Origin: Streptomyces sp. NBC_00582
GTDB taxonomy: Bacteria; Actinomycetota; Actinomycetes; Streptomycetales; Streptomycetaceae
Direction of reading: 5' to 3'
Assembly: GCF_036345155.1 (NCBI RefSeq)
Contig: NZ_CP107772.1
Span: 434,001 to 498,000 of the forward strand
DNA length: 64,000 nt
A model generated the notes under the pieces. It made no database searches. It worked only from the letters and a program-made list of their open reading frames with translations, and was not told where the DNA came from. Below are positions 8,366-16,322 of this stretch, piece after piece. Position 1 is the first letter of the stretch; every line of letters starts with the position of its first letter. A program made the position numbers and the translations under genes.

Positions 8366-8766
8366 GCCGGGCGACCGCCGAACTGCCGGCCGGCACGCGG
8401 GCGTTCCTCACTCGCCCCTACCAGGCCACCTTCACCACCCTCCGCCGCGACGGCACCCCGCACGTCACCCCCGTCCGCTTCACCTTCGACGCGTCCACCG
8501 GCCTGGCCCGCGTGACCACCCGGGCCAAGGCCCGGAAGGCCCGGAACGTGGCGGCGGGCGGCCCGGCGGTACGCGTCGCGCTCTGCCAGGCGGACGGCTT
8601 TCGCTGGGTCACCCTCGAAGGCCGGGCCACCGTCACCGACGACCCCGCGCGCCTGGCCGAGGCGGTCCGCCGCTACACCGTCCGCTACCTCGCGGCCCCG
8701 CCCGCCCCGCCAGACCTGGTCGTCGTCGAGATCGCCGTCGACCACGTCCTGAGCCTCAACCTCTGA
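8362..8766 (+). CDS. PPOX-class F420-dependent protein
   Basis: 134 residues with the split beta-barrel pattern of the pyridoxamine 5'-phosphate oxidase-like superfamily: FLTRPYQATFTTLRRDGTPHVTPVRFTFD, then VTTRAKARKARNVAAGGPAVRVALCQADGFRWVTLEGRA. The 'K.RN' and 'V.LEG.A' stretches are the cofactor-binding strands of actinobacterial F420/FMN members (TIGR03618-like). It may bind F420H2 and reduce an organic substrate. GTG 8362 overlaps the upstream stop by four bases, so the two genes are probably translationally coupled. Confidence 0.75.
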   Translation: MSRATAELPAGTRAFLTRPYQATFTTLRRDGTPHVTPVRFTFDASTGLARVTTRAKARKARNVAAGGPAVRVALCQADGFRWVTLEGRATVTDDPARLAEAVRRYTVRYLAAPPAPPDLVVVEIAVDHVLSLNL

Positions 8767-8798
8767 ATCCCCCGTATGGAAAGCGAAGTGACCCCGCG

Positions 8799-9671
8799 AT
8801 GCCCACCCTTCCCGTCCTCGACTCCACCCTCCACTACCGCGAGTCCGGCGACCCCGCCGGGCTGCCGTTCGTCTTCCTCCACGGCAACCCCACCTCCTCC
8901 CACCTGTGGCGGAACGTCCTGCCGGGTGTGGCCGCGCCCGGCCGCCGCCTGCTGGCCCCGGACCTCATCGGCATGGGCGACTCCGGCAAGCCCGACCTCG
9001 CCTACTCCTTCGACGACCACGCCCGCTACCTCGACGCCTGGTTCGACGCCCTCGGCCTTACCGAGGCCGTCCTCGTCGGCCACGACTGGGGCGGCGCGCT
9101 CGCCTTCGACCGGGCCGCCCGTCTCCCGGGCCGGGTCCGCGGTCTTGCCTTCACCGAGACAATCGTCAAGCCGCTGGTCGGCGACGAGTTCCCGGCTGCG
9201 GGGCGGGAATTGTTCACCCTCCTGCGCACCCCTGGGGTGGGCGAGGCGATGGTCCTGGAGAAGTCGCTGTTCATCGAAGGGCTCCCGGACACGGTCGCCA
9301 CCCCGCTCGCCCCTGCCGACCTGGAGGTCTACCGCCGCCCCTTTCCCACCCCGCGGAGCCGCCGCCCGGTGTTGGCGTGGACGCGCATGATGCCGCTGGA
9401 CAGCGAGCCCGCCGACGTCGTGGCCCGCGTCGAGCACTACGACGCCTGGCTGGCCGAAAGCCCCGAAGTCCCCAAGCTGCTCGCCGCGTTCGAGCCGGGA
9501 CCCGGTGCGATGACCGGCCCAAGGGCCGTGGCCTGGTGCGAGGCAAACATCGCAGGCCTGGAGGTCTCCCGTCACGGCCTCGCCGGTCACCACTCCCCGG
9601 AGGACCGCCCCGAGGAACTGGCCGCGGCGATCAACGCCTGGGCCGACCGCCATGGCCTGGCGCGCCCATAG
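8799..9671 (+). CDS. dhaA: Haloalkane dehalogenase
   Basis: 290 residues, an alpha/beta hydrolase of the haloalkane dehalogenase family (hydrolyses a carbon-halogen bond to an alcohol plus halide). The specific residues are present: Asn30 in HGNPTSSHLWR and Trp97 in GHDWGG, which hold the halide; nucleophile Asp96; catalytic acid Glu120 in AFTETIVKPL, in the DhaA/LinB (HLD-II) position; and His264 in AGHHSPED. This separates it from epoxide hydrolases and esterases. It lies 32 bp after the PPOX gene and is probably the last gene of the TetR-controlled unit. The symbol is by family; the substrate range is not predictable. Confidence 0.85.
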   Translation: MPTLPVLDSTLHYRESGDPAGLPFVFLHGNPTSSHLWRNVLPGVAAPGRRLLAPDLIGMGDSGKPDLAYSFDDHARYLDAWFDALGLTEAVLVGHDWGGALAFDRAARLPGRVRGLAFTETIVKPLVGDEFPAAGRELFTLLRTPGVGEAMVLEKSLFIEGLPDTVATPLAPADLEVYRRPFPTPRSRRPVLAWTRMMPLDSEPADVVARVEHYDAWLAESPEVPKLLAAFEPGPGAMTGPRAVAWCEANIAGLEVSRHGLAGHHSPEDRPEELAAAINAWADRHGLARP

Positions 9672-9724
9672 GTGTCCTCTACCACGACCTGCCGATCGTC
9701 CCAGGACAAGCTGTGCTGCCGCAG

Positions 9725-9844
9725 ACGGATGTACACGCCGCGATCGGCGTCACCTGCCGCCAGGGGCAGAACGGCGGCGGGCAGCGCCCGCACCGACGGG
9801 TCGCCGTGGCGCCGGTGAACCACCGCTGCCGCGGCCATGAGCAC
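9725..9844 (-). pseudogene. DoxX C-terminal fragment (partial duplicate)
   Basis: The minus strand encodes LMAAAAVVHRRHGDPSVRAL-PAAVLPLAAG, nearly the C-terminus of the DoxX gene at 10136 (LMAAAAVVHLRHGDPPPRAL-PAAVLALIAV). About 110 bp are recognisably homologous. It is a leftover of a tandem duplication or of a lost second operon copy. The rest of 9672-10135 shows no convincing gene. Confidence 0.55.
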
Positions 9845-10135
9845 AGGTGTCCCCTGGGCGAGCCGAGAGTCGCGCCGTGCCCGATTCCATCGCCCGAGTC
9901 AGCATGTCGGCACCATGACGGCGGTGGTCGCCGGGGTCGGTCGGTGAGGGAGACGGGGTTGCTCGTCCGGGGCCTGTCGAGCCAGTCGTCTCGCAGGCCC
10001 CGGACGTCGACGCGGGCCACCCCGGCCCCGGGGGGAGGGGGAGGCCGGTCTGCAATGGCGGCCCGCGGGGAGCCGGGGATGGGCAGCCGCCACCCTCACA
10101 AGGGGCTGCCCTGCCCGGCCCGTACAGGACGTACG

Positions 10136-10480
10136 TCAGCCGGCGGCCACCGCCGTGGCCGCGTACGTCACGGCGATCAGGGCCAGTACGGCCGCCGGGA
10201 GCGCCCGGGGCGGCGGGTCGCCGTGGCGCAGGTGGACCACCGCCGCCGCGGCCATCAGCAACGCCAGTCCCGTCGCGGCGGCCACGCCGAGCGGGAGCGA
10301 CACCAGCCCCAGCAGCAGACCGGCGGCCCCGGCCACCTCCAGTGCGCCGACGACGTGGTAGAGGCCCGGTGACATGCCGAGGTGGGCCGCCGCCTGGCGC
10401 ATCAACGGCACCGCGGCGATCTTCGCCAGGCCCAGGGGAAGGAAGACGAAGGACAGGGCGACGGCGAGCACTGTTCTCAT
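10136..10480 (-). CDS. DoxX-family membrane protein
   Basis: 114 residues with four predicted membrane segments: TVLAVALSFVFLPLGLAKI, LYHVVGALEVAGAAGLLLGL, PLGVAAATGLALLMAAAAVV, and ALPAAVLALIAVTYAATAVA. The short, four-helix layout is that of DoxX/DoxD-like proteins. Its ATG overlaps the stop of acetoacetyl-CoA synthetase by four bases, making it the last gene of the aromatic operon. DoxX proteins have been linked to redox balance, but the role here is unknown. Confidence 0.75.
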   Translation of the reverse strand: MRTVLAVALSFVFLPLGLAKIAAVPLMRQAAAHLGMSPGLYHVVGALEVAGAAGLLLGLVSLPLGVAAATGLALLMAAAAVVHLRHGDPPPRALPAAVLALIAVTYAATAVAAG

Positions 10481-12444
10481 GCGGTGGTCCTGCCCTTGCG
10501 GCGCTCCTCGCCCAAGTCGGCGTAGTAGGCGATGAGTTCGGGGGCGTCCACGGCGGCCGGATTCACGACCTGCTCGACCGGGGCGCCCTGGAGCAGGCGC
10601 TTGACCGGGACCTCCAGTTTCTTGCCGGTGCGGGTGTGCGGGATACCGGGCACTTCGAGGATCTCGTCGGGGACGTGGCGGGGCGAGGCGCCGGTGCGGA
10701 TGGCCTCCTTGATCCTCTCGCGCAGGGCGTCGTCCAGCGTCACCCCTGCCGCGGGGACCACGAACAGCGGCATCCAGTAGCCGCCGTCGGGTTCCTCCGC
10801 GCCGATGACCAGGGCCTCGGTGATCTCGGGGAGGCGTTCGACGACGTCGTGGATGTCGGCGCTGCCGAGCCGGACGCCGTTGCGGTTGAGCGTGCTGTCG
10901 GAGCGGCCGTGGACGATCACCGAGCCGTGGCCCGTGAGGGTGATCCAGTCGCCGTGCCGCCAGACGCCGGGATAGTAAGAGAAGTAGGCGTCGCGGTAGC
11001 GGCCGCCGTCGGGGTCGTTCCAGAAGGACAACGGCATCGACGGCATGGGTCGGGTGACGACCAGCTCGCCGACCCGGTCCACCACCGGCAGGCCCTCGGC
11101 GTCGTAGGCGGCCAGCGCCACCCCCAGGTGCGGTGCCGACAACTCCCCGGCCCAGACCGGGGTGTTGGGCGCACTGCCCGCGAAGCCCGACACCACGTCC
11201 GTGCCGCCGCTGATGGAGGCCAGGAGCACCCGCTCCCCCACATGGTCGCGGACCCACGGGTAGGCGGACGCCGGCAGGGCGGACCCCGTGCAGCCGACCA
11301 CGCGGACCGACGACAGGTCATGGCCGGACGGGTCGATGCCGAACTTGGCCATGCCCAGCAGGTATTGGGGGCTGGTACCGAAGACGGTGATCCGGTGGCG
11401 GGCGGCCAGTTCCCACAGGACGTCGAGCTTGGCGAAGGGCGCCGGGCTGCCGTCGTACGCGCATGTCGTCGCGCCGGTCAGCAGGGTCGAGGCGACCAGG
11501 TTCCACATCATCCAGTGCGTGGTCGTGTACCACAGGAGGCGGTCGCCGGGGCCGAGGTCGGAGTGCAGGCCGAGGGTCTTGAGGTGCTCCAGCAGGACGC
11601 CGCCATGGCCGTGGACGATGCCCTTGGGCAGGCCGGTGGTGCCGGAGGAGAACACCACCCACAGCGGGTGGTCGAACGGCACGGGGGTGCAGGTGAGTTC
11701 CTCGGTGCGGGTGGCGGCGTCCTCCCATGGGATGACCAGCGACGGGTACGCCGGCGACGGCCAGGGCAGGCCCACGTGGTCCACCAGCAGGGTGGCCTTC
11801 AGCGTCGGCAGGGAGCGGGTGAGTTCGAGGGTGGCGTCGCGGCGGTCGTGGGTGGTGCCGTTGAAGAGGTAGCCGTCGGCGGCGATCAGCACGGTGGGTT
11901 CGAGCTGGGCGAACCGGTCGGCGGCGGCCTTGGGGGCGTAGTCCTGGCCGCACACCGACCACACGGCGCCCAGGCTCGCTGCGGCCAGGAACGCGACGAT
12001 CGCGTGGGGGGTGTTGGGCAGATAGCCCACGACCCGGTCGCCCTTGCCGACGCCCTGCTCGCGCAGGGTGGCGGCGACGGAGGCGACCAGAGCGCGCAGC
12101 CGCTCCCCCGTCACCTCGTACCCGGTGCCGGACTCGTCGAGGGCGATGATCGCCACGTCCTCGTCGGCCAGGTTGCGCAGCGCGTGGTGGGCGTAATTGA
12201 GGGTGGCGCCGGGGAACCAGCGGGCGCCCGGCATCCTCTCCTCGGCCAGCACCTGCTCGTAGGGGGTGTCGGCGTCGATGTCGAAGTACTCCCACACCGC
12301 GCCCCAGAAGCCCTCCAGGTCGGTGACCGACCACTGGTGCAGGGCGGCGTAGTCGTCCGGGGCGATGCCCTGGCGCCGGGCGAACTCCGCGATGCGACTG
12401 GCGGCCGCCGTCTGCGGATCGGGTGTGAAGAAGGGCGTGCTCAT
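10477..12444 (-). CDS. Acetoacetyl-CoA synthetase
   Basis: 655 residues, ANL superfamily. It activates acetoacetate to acetoacetyl-CoA with ATP. It starts with the ACAS_N region (SVTDLEGFWGAVWEYFDIDA ... RWFPGATLNYAHHAL). The ATP/P-loop motif WVVFSSGTTGLPKGIVHGHG is at about 270, DYAPKAAADRF and TTHWMMWNLVASTLLTGAT follow, and the C-terminal acyl-adenylation Lys lies in IPHTRTGKKLEVPVKRLL. 'TTHWMMWN' and the length are typical of acetoacetate-CoA ligases rather than acetyl-CoA synthetase. The start overlaps the stop of the hydroxylase by four bases. It would take up acetoacetate or a similar beta-keto acid released by the ring-cleavage genes upstream. Confidence 0.85.
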   Translation of the reverse strand: MSTPFFTPDPQTAAASRIAEFARRQGIAPDDYAALHQWSVTDLEGFWGAVWEYFDIDADTPYEQVLAEERMPGARWFPGATLNYAHHALRNLADEDVAIIALDESGTGYEVTGERLRALVASVAATLREQGVGKGDRVVGYLPNTPHAIVAFLAAASLGAVWSVCGQDYAPKAAADRFAQLEPTVLIAADGYLFNGTTHDRRDATLELTRSLPTLKATLLVDHVGLPWPSPAYPSLVIPWEDAATRTEELTCTPVPFDHPLWVVFSSGTTGLPKGIVHGHGGVLLEHLKTLGLHSDLGPGDRLLWYTTTHWMMWNLVASTLLTGATTCAYDGSPAPFAKLDVLWELAARHRITVFGTSPQYLLGMAKFGIDPSGHDLSSVRVVGCTGSALPASAYPWVRDHVGERVLLASISGGTDVVSGFAGSAPNTPVWAGELSAPHLGVALAAYDAEGLPVVDRVGELVVTRPMPSMPLSFWNDPDGGRYRDAYFSYYPGVWRHGDWITLTGHGSVIVHGRSDSTLNRNGVRLGSADIHDVVERLPEITEALVIGAEEPDGGYWMPLFVVPAAGVTLDDALRERIKEAIRTGASPRHVPDEILEVPGIPHTRTGKKLEVPVKRLLQGAPVEQVVNPAAVDAPELIAYYADLGEERRKGRTTA

Positions 12445-14024
12445 CGCGTCGTACTCCTCGACAGGCTTTTCAGGGCCGTCCGTTCGGCAGGAACAGGGCT
12501 TCGTGTGGTGTGCAGCAGGGCCGCCCAGTCGGCCGTCGACGTGAAGTCGCGTCCCCCCGCCGGGACGACGTCCATGACGACACGGTCGGGGCGCAGCAGT
12601 ACGGCGTCCGCGCGTCCGGCGCGCAGCCAGGCGGCGAGGGTGCCGTCGTCGCCGAGGTCGGTCACGCAGAGCGCGCGTATGCCGAGGCTGTGGGCGAGCG
12701 CGGTCAGTGAGGGGCCGGGTTCGGTGGCGGTCAGGACGGTGAAGGAGTCGCCGAGCAGCTCGTCGAGACGGATACGCCGTCCGTCGACGTTCACCCATGG
12801 TTGCGGACAGTGCGTGCCCGCCAGGCCTCGGCGGACCCCGCGCCGCACGAGCGGTCCGGCGGTCAGAGGCGGGCTGAGGTCGCGGCCGGCCAGCTCGGTC
12901 AGGCCGGGTATACGGCAGGCCGCGGCCAGCACCCTGCGGCGGAGGGCGGCGGCGCCGTCCTGGCCGCCGGTCATGGCCCAGCCCATGGCGACCGCGAGCC
13001 GGATGACATGCCGGGCGTGTGGCTTGCGTTCGCTCTCGTAGGTGTCCGACAGCCCTGCCGGAGCGCCTTGTTGGAGGACGCGGGCGAGCTTCCAGGTGAG
13101 GTTGTAGGCGTCGCGCAGGCCCGAGCACAGGCCCTGCCCGATGAACGGCGGGGTGAGGTGGGCGGCGTCTCCGAGCAGGAAGACCCGTCCGCGGCGCCAC
13201 CGGTCGGCGACGCGTGCCCGGAAGGTGTACTGCGTCTCGCGGACGACCTCGAAGTCCCCGTCGTACGAGGGTGGCAGCCACGGGGCGACCAGCTCGCGGA
13301 CTGGCTGCTCCGCCCCCTCGCGCAGCCGGAACTCCCAGCGGTAGCGGTCCTCGCCCACCCGCATGAAGGTGGCCGGCCGGTCCGGGTCGCAGACCTGGTC
13401 GACGCCCTCCCAGCAACGGACATCGGCCGTCGTGCGGACGTCGATGACGGTCCAGTGCTCCTCGAAGCGCAGGTCTTCCCATACGGCTCCGATGGCTTCG
13501 CGGGTGAGGCTGCCCGCGCCGTCGCAGCCGAGCACCGCGTCGGCCCACACTTCGTGCTCGCCGTCGCCGTCGCGGTAGGTGACCCGTACGGGGCCGGTGG
13601 TGTCGGGGCCGATGCCGGTGACCTCCACGCCACCCCGGAGCTCGCACTCGGGGCGCCGGGCCAGGGCGTCGCGCAGCACGCGTTCCAGCTCGGGCTGGTC
13701 GAACATGCTGGTCTGCGGATAGCCGTGCAGGCCGTGCCCGGTGCGGCGGAACTCGGCCATCACCCGGTGCCGGGCGTCCAGCAGCCGCAGCCCGTTCGCC
13801 GGGCGGGCGATCGCGGCGAACTCCTCGCCGACGCCCGCGGCCTGCAGGATCCTGCACACCTCGTCGTCGGTGGCGACGGCGCGCGGAAGAGGGTAGACGT
13901 CCCGGTGGCGTTCGAGGACGACACTGCGAATTCCGCGCCGGGCCAGGAGGAGGGCGGCGGTCACGCCCACCGGTCCGGCGCCGACGATCACGACGGGCAC
14001 ACGTGCGGCTTCATCGACGGTCAT
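12441..14024 (-). CDS. MhpA-like FAD-dependent aromatic hydroxylase
   Basis: 527 residues, class A flavoprotein monooxygenase. Motifs in order: the Rossmann loop VVIVGAGPVGVTAALLLARR (about 10-30) with Glu at its end (VVLER); the DG motif VLGCDGAGSLTREAIG (about 165); and the GD motif VFLLGDAAHLTPPFIGQGL (about 285) followed by SGLRDAYNLTWKLARVL. These match 3-(3-hydroxyphenyl)propionate hydroxylase (MhpA) and resorcinol/phenol hydroxylases. It would add an ortho hydroxyl with NAD(P)H and O2, making a catechol for the VOC dioxygenase. The C-terminal thioredoxin-like extension (DELLGDSFTVLTA) is present. RBS GAGGTG lies close to the ATG. Confidence 0.85.
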   Translation of the reverse strand: MTVDEAARVPVVIVGAGPVGVTAALLLARRGIRSVVLERHRDVYPLPRAVATDDEVCRILQAAGVGEEFAAIARPANGLRLLDARHRVMAEFRRTGHGLHGYPQTSMFDQPELERVLRDALARRPECELRGGVEVTGIGPDTTGPVRVTYRDGDGEHEVWADAVLGCDGAGSLTREAIGAVWEDLRFEEHWTVIDVRTTADVRCWEGVDQVCDPDRPATFMRVGEDRYRWEFRLREGAEQPVRELVAPWLPPSYDGDFEVVRETQYTFRARVADRWRRGRVFLLGDAAHLTPPFIGQGLCSGLRDAYNLTWKLARVLQQGAPAGLSDTYESERKPHARHVIRLAVAMGWAMTGGQDGAAALRRRVLAAACRIPGLTELAGRDLSPPLTAGPLVRRGVRRGLAGTHCPQPWVNVDGRRIRLDELLGDSFTVLTATEPGPSLTALAHSLGIRALCVTDLGDDGTLAAWLRAGRADAVLLRPDRVVMDVVPAGGRDFTSTADWAALLHTTRSPVPAERTALKSLSRSTTR

Positions 14025-14031
14025 GTGCGGC

Positions 14032-15018
14032 TCACCTCGGGCCCTGCTTCGCGTCCGTGACGGGCGTGCGCTGCTCGCCGAGGTCGATCCGGCCGTCCGG
14101 GGTCGCGATCGTCGCCGTGATCACGTCACCCGTGTGCAGGTAGTGCGGGTTCTTCGCCTGGCTCTTGAAGAACGCCCTCCACTTCACGGCGGGCGGCAGC
14201 AGCGCGCCGATCTTCTCGACCGGCTTCGGCGGGGCCTTGAGGGCGGTGCCGCCAGGGGTGCCGGTCAGCAGCAGGTCACCGGGGTCGAGGGTCTGGAAGC
14301 GGGCCAGCAGGGTCAGGGCCTGCGCCGGGCGGACGATCATGTCGGCGAGGGTGCGGTCCTGGCGCAGCTCGCCGTTGACCCTCAACTTCAGCCGCAGGTC
14401 GAGGAGATGGGCGAAGTCCTCCGGCTCCAGCAGGGCCAGGTACGGCCCGGTCGGGGTGAAGGTGGGGTACGACTTGCTCTCGTAGAACTGCGTCTTGGTC
14501 AGCTGCACCTCCCGGGCGCTGACGTCATTGGTGATCACGAGCCCGGCGACGTACGACGGCAGGTCCCGCTCCTCGACGACCGTGCCGACGGGCAGGGACG
14601 CGCCCATGACGAGGCCCAACTCGACTTCGTAGTCGAGGAACTTCACGTGCGCGGGGCGGACGACGGCGTCGCCGGGGCCGCTGACCGAGCCGGACGCCTT
14701 GCGGAAGAAGGCGGGCGGGATGTCGCCCGTGAAGCCCGAATCCCGGGCGTGGCTGCGGTAGTTGACCATCTGGGCGACCACCCGGCAGGGCGTGGTGACC
14801 GGCGAGAGCGCGACCAGGTCGGCCACGGGCGTACCGGGCTCGCCGGAGGCGGCGGCCTCGCGCACGGCGGCGCGGTCGGCCAGCAGTTCGGCGGTGGTGA
14901 CGGCCTTGGTCTCGACGGGGACGGCCCGGTCCCCTCGGACGACCCACCATCCTCCCCCACTCTCGGCTTCGCTCGAGCGGGAGGTGCCCCCACCGGTGCG
15001 CAGGACATTGGTGCTCAT
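14032..15018 (-). CDS. Fumarylacetoacetate hydrolase (FAH)-family protein
   Basis: 328 residues. It has the FAH fold signature: VNYRSHARDSGF, PAFFRKASGSVSGPGDAVV, a metal-binding VKFLDYEVELGLVMG (Asp-Tyr-Glu-x-Glu), GLVITNDVSAREVQ, SYPTFTPTGPYLAL and LLTGTPGGTAL. Such enzymes hydrolyse C-C bonds of 1,3-diketo acids or isomerise/decarboxylate meta-cleavage products, using Mg2+ or Ca2+. The position between extradiol dioxygenase and hydroxylase indicates that it processes the ring-fission product. ATG 15018 gives the normal family length. Confidence 0.85.
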   Translation of the reverse strand: MSTNVLRTGGGTSRSSEAESGGGWWVVRGDRAVPVETKAVTTAELLADRAAVREAAASGEPGTPVADLVALSPVTTPCRVVAQMVNYRSHARDSGFTGDIPPAFFRKASGSVSGPGDAVVRPAHVKFLDYEVELGLVMGASLPVGTVVEERDLPSYVAGLVITNDVSAREVQLTKTQFYESKSYPTFTPTGPYLALLEPEDFAHLLDLRLKLRVNGELRQDRTLADMIVRPAQALTLLARFQTLDPGDLLLTGTPGGTALKAPPKPVEKIGALLPPAVKWRAFFKSQAKNPHYLHTGDVITATIATPDGRIDLGEQRTPVTDAKQGPR

Positions 15019-15041
15019 GACGTGGCTCTCTGTGAAGGGGG

Positions 15042-16187
15042 TCAGGAGTTGGCGGCCTTGAGCAGGCCGAAGAGTCGTGCCGGGTCCATCTCGTTGTCGC
15101 CGCGCAGGGCTTCGATGACGTCGCGGACCCGCTGCGGGGACGGGCTCGCGCCCAGGAAGTCCCGCGTGGCCGGCGGCCCCCACTGGGCGAGGCCGCTGGT
15201 GGACATCGCGGCCCAGCCGGGTTCGACGTCGCAGGTGAACAGGTCGCCGTCGGCGAAGTGCTCCAGCATGAAGCGGTCCGGGTCGCGCCAGTAGTCGAAC
15301 AGCTGGCTGCCCTGGATGTGCCGGCCGATGCCCCAACTGCGCTTGTAGCCGCGCTCCTTGAGGTACTCACCGCCGGCGGCGATCGAGTCGAGGTCGGTGA
15401 CCTGGTAGGCGGAGTGGACGTAGCCCGTGCCCGGGCCCAGGTGCATGGCCAGGGTGTGGTGGTCGGCCGGCACGCTGCCCAGGTCGCAGCGGATGAACGC
15501 CATCGTCGGGCCCCGGTCGCGCTGCCCGTCCAGGAACAGGAAGTCGGACACGATCATGCCGAGGGTGTCCAGGTACCAGTCCAGGGCACGGGCGAACACG
15601 CGGGTCTCCAGCACCACATGGCCCAGCCGCTGGATACGGGACGGCTCCCGCGGCGGACGCTGCGTGGCGTTCGTGCGACGGTGATGCGTGCCGCAGTTCA
15701 GCAGCAGCGGCTGCTGTTCCGGCAGCGCGGGAAGTTGTTCGCCGCGGTGCACGACCCGCACCGGGAAGCCCGAGGGGTCGAGCAGGTCCACCACCTTGCC
15801 ACCGCCGGGCACGTCGCTCTCCCGTACCGCCGTCCCCGTGGCACGGGCCAGCCGGTCCAGGTCGGCTTGCTCTGCGGCCCGGAACGCCGGGCCGATGAAG
15901 CGGGAGGTGCGCCCCTTGCGGATCACCACGCAGGGTGAGCCGGCGAAGGTGCCGCGCAGCCACAGCTCCCGCTCTGTGCGGGCGGCGACGCCGAATCCGA
16001 AGTCCCGGGCGAAGACCTCGGCCCGGTCCAGGTCGGGCTTTTCGAACTCCACCCAGGCCAGGTCCGCCACCTTGATCACCGGGTTGCGGGAGCGGCCGGG
16101 GTGTTCGCCGCGCAGGGCGCCCTGCTCGCTGTGGAGGTCCTGGTGGGCCGTGATGACCTCGGCCCCGTTGACGCGGGTTTCAGACAT
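15042..16187 (-). CDS. Extradiol-type VOC dioxygenase
   Basis: 381 residues with two vicinal-oxygen-chelate modules. The N-terminal half (VIKVADLAWVEFEKPDLDRA ... WLRGTFAGSPCVVIRKG) is the degenerate module. The C-terminal half carries the likely Fe(II) ligands: His in RLGHVVLETR, His in YVHSAYQVTD and Glu in RFMLEHFADGD, the 2-His-1-carboxylate set of type I extradiol dioxygenases. It would cleave a catechol next to the two hydroxyls. ATG 16187 has a strong GGAGGG site and is preferred to an upstream in-frame start that would run into the operator region. It is the first gene of the operon facing the TetR gene. Confidence 0.8.
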   Translation of the reverse strand: MSETRVNGAEVITAHQDLHSEQGALRGEHPGRSRNPVIKVADLAWVEFEKPDLDRAEVFARDFGFGVAARTERELWLRGTFAGSPCVVIRKGRTSRFIGPAFRAAEQADLDRLARATGTAVRESDVPGGGKVVDLLDPSGFPVRVVHRGEQLPALPEQQPLLLNCGTHHRRTNATQRPPREPSRIQRLGHVVLETRVFARALDWYLDTLGMIVSDFLFLDGQRDRGPTMAFIRCDLGSVPADHHTLAMHLGPGTGYVHSAYQVTDLDSIAAGGEYLKERGYKRSWGIGRHIQGSQLFDYWRDPDRFMLEHFADGDLFTCDVEPGWAAMSTSGLAQWGPPATRDFLGASPSPQRVRDVIEALRGDNEMDPARLFGLLKAANS

Positions 16188-16214
16188 GGTGCCCTCCGAG
16201 CAGCATTGCCGTAA

Positions 16215-16282
16215 TGAGGAAATCATCAACTGTGACGGTTTCGTCGTCAAGGTGTTCGCGGCTGGAAATGATGAATTCATCA
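16215..16282. promoter_or_regulatory. Divergent promoter region with repeated palindromic operator
   Basis: TGATGAATTCATCA at 16269-16282 is a perfect 14-bp palindrome. TGAGGAAATCATCA at 16215-16228 matches it at 12 of 14 positions. Between them TGACG-N7-CGTCA (16233-16249) is another dyad. All lie between the divergent VOC (16187) and TetR (16323) genes. TAGACT at 16311-16316, six bases before the TetR ATG, may be a -10 for a leaderless transcript. Confidence 0.55.
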
Positions 16283-16322
16283 GGTCTGCGATCGCCATCG
16301 CCCCGACGGTTAGACTCTGCGC

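Noticed and set aside
7673..9671. The alpha/beta hydrolase at 8799 as epoxide hydrolase or simple esterase
   Set aside because: Trp directly after the nucleophile Asp and Asn in HGNPTSS are the halide-binding residues of dehalogenases.
10342..13041. A 899-codon open frame on the plus strand opposite the acetoacetyl-CoA synthetase and hydroxylase
   Set aside because: It is the usual antisense open frame of high-GC genes. It has low-complexity Arg/Gly/Val-rich sequence and no family motif, while the minus strand carries clear enzymes.
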